Part shown: positions 11,817 to 14,111 of the stretch, in pieces
Position numbering within the stretch: the first letter of the stretch is position 1
Layout: the number at the start of each line of letters is the position of its first letter
Made by a program: the position numbers and the translations under genes
The notes under the pieces: generated by a model
What the model saw: only the letters and a program-made list of their open reading frames with translations
Database searches by the model: none
Told to the model about the DNA's origin: nothing
Assembly: GCA_964613615.1 (NCBI GenBank)
Contig: CAZTIB010000192.1
Location: 1-14,111 of the forward strand
Direction: 5' to 3'
DNA length: 14,111 nucleotides
Source: J054 sp964613615
Lineage (GTDB): Bacteria > Pseudomonadota > Gammaproteobacteria > Steroidobacterales > GCA-2729495

Positions 11817-14111
11817 GTGATTCACCGCTTTTCAGCTTTTGCCGCTGTCCTGCTCCTGCCGCCCGTGGCCTTCGGGCAGATCGACCTCGTTGGAATCGAC
11901 GAAATCGTGGTCACGGCGCGGAAGCAGGAAGAGTCCCTGTTGGAGGTGCCGGTGGCGGTGTCGGTCTTCGACAGCGCGGCGATTTCCGATCTCGGTCTGC
12001 TGCGACTGGAGGACGTGGCCCGGTTCACGCCCGGTTTTTCTTTCGAATCCGACAAGGGCCGGCAGCCGTCCTCGTACCGGCCGACGATTCGTGGCCTGAC
12101 CACGATTCGCAACGGCATTGCCAATACGGCGGCCGCAACGACCTTCATCGACGGTGTGTATGTCGGCGGTTCGGTGCAACCGTCGGAGCTCTACAACCTG
12201 CAGCGCGTGGAAATCATGCGCGGACCGCAGGCCGCGCAGTACGGTCGCGGGACCTACGCCGGCGCGATCAACTATGTGACCCGTGCACCGGGCGATGAAT
12301 TGCACGGCGAGTTCCGCGCGATTGGTGCAGAGCATGACACTTTTGGTTTCAACGCGTGGGTATCAGGTCCGCTGGTAGACAGTCTGAAGTTCTTTGTGGC
12401 CGGCAGCTACGGGGAGTACGGGGGTGAGTACAACAACACCCGCGACGGCGACAAGATTGGCGACGAGAAGCAGGCGGATGCCACCGGCAAACTGGTCTGG
12501 GCAGCCAGCCCCGCGCTCACGGTGACCGGCAAGCTGGGCTGGCAGTCCACCGACGACGGGCACTTTCCGGTGACGCTGCAGCCGCGCACGCGCAACAACT
12601 GCTGCGAGCGCACGCCCGCAGCACCGCGGGCGCGGGAGTACTACGTAGGTTCGGCCTCGACACCCGACAGGGTGACCCTCGCGACCGACCTGCTGGATGC
12701 AGCGGGTGGCTCCGGGTCCGGGTCCGAACTGGACCGCTGGCTGGCCACGCTGCGCGTGGACTGGTCGCTGCCCGCCGGACTGCAATTCACCAGCCTGACG
12801 GGCTACGTGGACGACGACGTGTCGCGGGGTTTCGATTTGTCCTTCGCCGGTTACGACCCGCTGTTCTTCATCGTGCCGGGGCTGTTTACCAAGCGCGACG
12901 AACTGGAGCAGACGGATTTCTCCCAGGAGCTGCGACTCAGTTCGTCGCCGGATAGTGACTGGCAGTGGTCCGCGGGTCTCTACGCCTACGACGGGAAATT
13001 CGAAGAGACCGCTGACCAGCGCGTCTACGACGACGGCGCCGGTAACGTGATCGTCGATTACAGCCCGAGCCCGCTGACCCGCGACCAGGTGGATAACTTC
13101 GCGGTCTTCGGGGCGGTGGAACGCGACCTGGGAGCCCGTTGGCGGCTTGGCGCGGAGCTACGCTGGTCCCGGGACCAGGTGAAGGTGCGCAATCGCGCGA
13201 ACGACGGCACCGGCACACCACTGGAAACGCCATTCTCCGACACATCACGCAGCTGGAATCCGCGCGTGACCCTCGACTTCGCGGTCCGCGACGACTTGCG
13301 TCTTTACGCCAACGTGGCGAAGGGCACGAAGCCGGCTGATTTCAATGCCGAGGTGCCGGACGAGAGCTTGCGCTTCGTTGACGAGGAGACCGTGTGGAGT
13401 TACGAGCTGGGGCTTAAGGGCGCCAGCAGCGGCGGGCGGGCCAGCTACGTACTGGCAGCGTACCGGATGGACGTGGATGACCAACAGCTCACCACGCTGG
13501 CAGAGCTGGCCGACGGCCGCACCGCGTCGTTGCTCACCAACGCGAACGAGACGCGGATCTATGGGGTAGAAGCCGAGTTCGGCCTGCTGCTGACCGACGC
13601 GCTGCAACTCGATTTCACCTATAGCTGGGTGGACGCGACATTCCAGGACTATGTCAGTCCGGACGAAGCGGATTTGCGCGGCAGCGACGGCAGCGTGGAA
13701 CAGACCAATCAGCTGGGCGACGTGTCGGGCAATCGCCTGCCCCGGGTGCCGGTGACCACCGCGTCGGCCGTGCTGGACTACCGGCGGCCGTTGTCACGTT
13801 TTGTCACCGGCTTTGTGATCGCGGACTGGAGCTATGAGTCTTCACGCTACGCGCAGGAACACAACCTGATCGAGACCGGGGACCGGCACCTGGTAGGCCT
13901 GCGCGTCGGCGTCGACGCGGATGCCTGGGAACTGACCCTGTGGGCCAAGAATCTCCTGGATGACGACACTGCGGTGGACATCCAGCGCTACTTCGATCTG
14001 CAGAGCGGCTTCCTGCAGTCCTACCCGCAGGCCGGCGATGAGCCGCCCAGCAACAGCCCGCGGGGGTTTGGCATCACGCTGCCGCGCGGCCGGCAGCTCG
14101 GGGCCACCCTG
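11817..14111 (+). CDS. TonB-dependent outer-membrane receptor, nearly complete, open at the right edge
   Basis: This 765-codon frame is a TonB-dependent receptor that would bring a scarce substrate (iron chelate, haem, vitamin, glycan or other) across the outer membrane using TonB energy. A signal peptide (about 1-20, ending VAFG) is followed by a TonB-box-like DEIVVTARKQEESLLEVPVA, then the plug (about 42-157) with DVARFTPGF, RPTIRGL, FIDGVYVG, LQRVEIMRGPQAAQYGRGT and GAINYVTRAP. The rest is a beta-barrel with many aromatic strand ends, including YANVAKGTKPADFN and ELTLWAKNLLDDD. The last visible residues, RQLGATL, are the usual start of the final strand, so only a handful of codons are missing. 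The start codon is uncertain: GTG 11817 or TTG 11811, with no ribosome binding site for either. A doublet NNCCERT (259-265) and a short Gly-Ser repeat occur in surface-loop regions. The substrate cannot be told from the sequence. Confidence 0.95.
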   Translation, partial: MIHRFSAFAAVLLLPPVAFGQIDLVGIDEIVVTARKQEESLLEVPVAVSVFDSAAISDLGLLRLEDVARFTPGFSFESDKGRQPSSYRPTIRGLTTIRNGIANTAAATTFIDGVYVGGSVQPSELYNLQRVEIMRGPQAAQYGRGTYAGAINYVTRAPGDELHGEFRAIGAEHDTFGFNAWVSGPLVDSLKFFVAGSYGEYGGEYNNTRDGDKIGDEKQADATGKLVWAASPALTVTGKLGWQSTDDGHFPVTLQPRTRNNCCERTPAAPRAREYYVGSASTPDRVTLATDLLDAAGGSGSGSELDRWLATLRVDWSLPAGLQFTSLTGYVDDDVSRGFDLSFAGYDPLFFIVPGLFTKRDELEQTDFSQELRLSSSPDSDWQWSAGLYAYDGKFEETADQRVYDDGAGNVIVDYSPSPLTRDQVDNFAVFGAVERDLGARWRLGAELRWSRDQVKVRNRANDGTGTPLETPFSDTSRSWNPRVTLDFAVRDDLRLYANVAKGTKPADFNAEVPDESLRFVDEETVWSYELGLKGASSGGRASYVLAAYRMDVDDQQLTTLAELADGRTASLLTNANETRIYGVEAEFGLLLTDALQLDFTYSWVDATFQDYVSPDEADLRGSDGSVEQTNQLGDVSGNRLPRVPVTTASAVLDYRRPLSRFVTGFVIADWSYESSRYAQEHNLIETGDRHLVGLRVGVDADAWELTLWAKNLLDDDTAVDIQRYFDLQSGFLQSYPQAGDEPPSNSPRGFGITLPRGRQLGATL
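12711..12726 (+). repeat. Short TCCGGG tandem repeat in the receptor gene
   Basis: TCCGGG is repeated twice and followed by TCCG. It encodes a Ser-Gly run (residues 298-302) in a probable barrel loop. Its unit of six bases keeps the frame, so copy-number change would lengthen the loop, not break the gene. Confidence 0.5.

Overview
The window is a compact, GC-rich bacterial segment that looks like a free-living gammaproteobacterial chromosome. The main evidence is a class A penicillin-binding protein of the PBP1b type, with a UB2H region, directly followed by a TPR outer-membrane lipoprotein resembling LpoP. NnrS, a TonB-dependent receptor and a FieF-like metal transporter also fit a Gram-negative proteobacterium. 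The species cannot be named from the sequence. I see no tRNA, rRNA, CRISPR array, insertion sequence or phage gene. No stretch longer than about 130 bases lacks a gene.

Positions 1-4603, minus strand: a cell-envelope block read right to left. mrcB (PBP1b), an lpoP-like lipoprotein, an unrecognised exported cysteine protein and a DoxX-family membrane protein form an unbroken chain of overlapping stop/start codons (TGATG, TTGA, GTGA), so they are almost certainly one translationally coupled operon. After 78 bases comes a FieF-like cation efflux gene that runs off the left edge.

Positions 4681-8569, plus strand: an NlpC/P60 lipoprotein, probably a peptidoglycan endopeptidase, is divergent from mrcB across 77 bases. 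Next comes a large soluble hybrid histidine kinase (PAS-GAF-PAS-HisKA-HATPase-REC-REC), followed 25 bases later by a stand-alone receiver protein. This signalling pair has three receivers but no histidine phosphotransfer domain and no DNA-binding or enzymatic output domain in view.

Positions 8566-10509, minus strand: a bacterial CASTOR/POLLUX-type ion channel with two RCK-like domains. It is convergent with the receiver gene, and their stop codons overlap in a shared CTAG.

Positions 10634-14111, plus strand: nnrS (haem/copper membrane protein linked to nitric oxide tolerance) is followed after 13 bases by a nearly complete TonB-dependent receptor that leaves the window still in frame. The close spacing suggests one transcript and a possible link between the receptor's ligand and NnrS metal chemistry, but the ligand is unknown.

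The least explained parts are the exported cysteine protein coupled to DoxX inside the PBP1b operon, and the nnrS-receptor pair.
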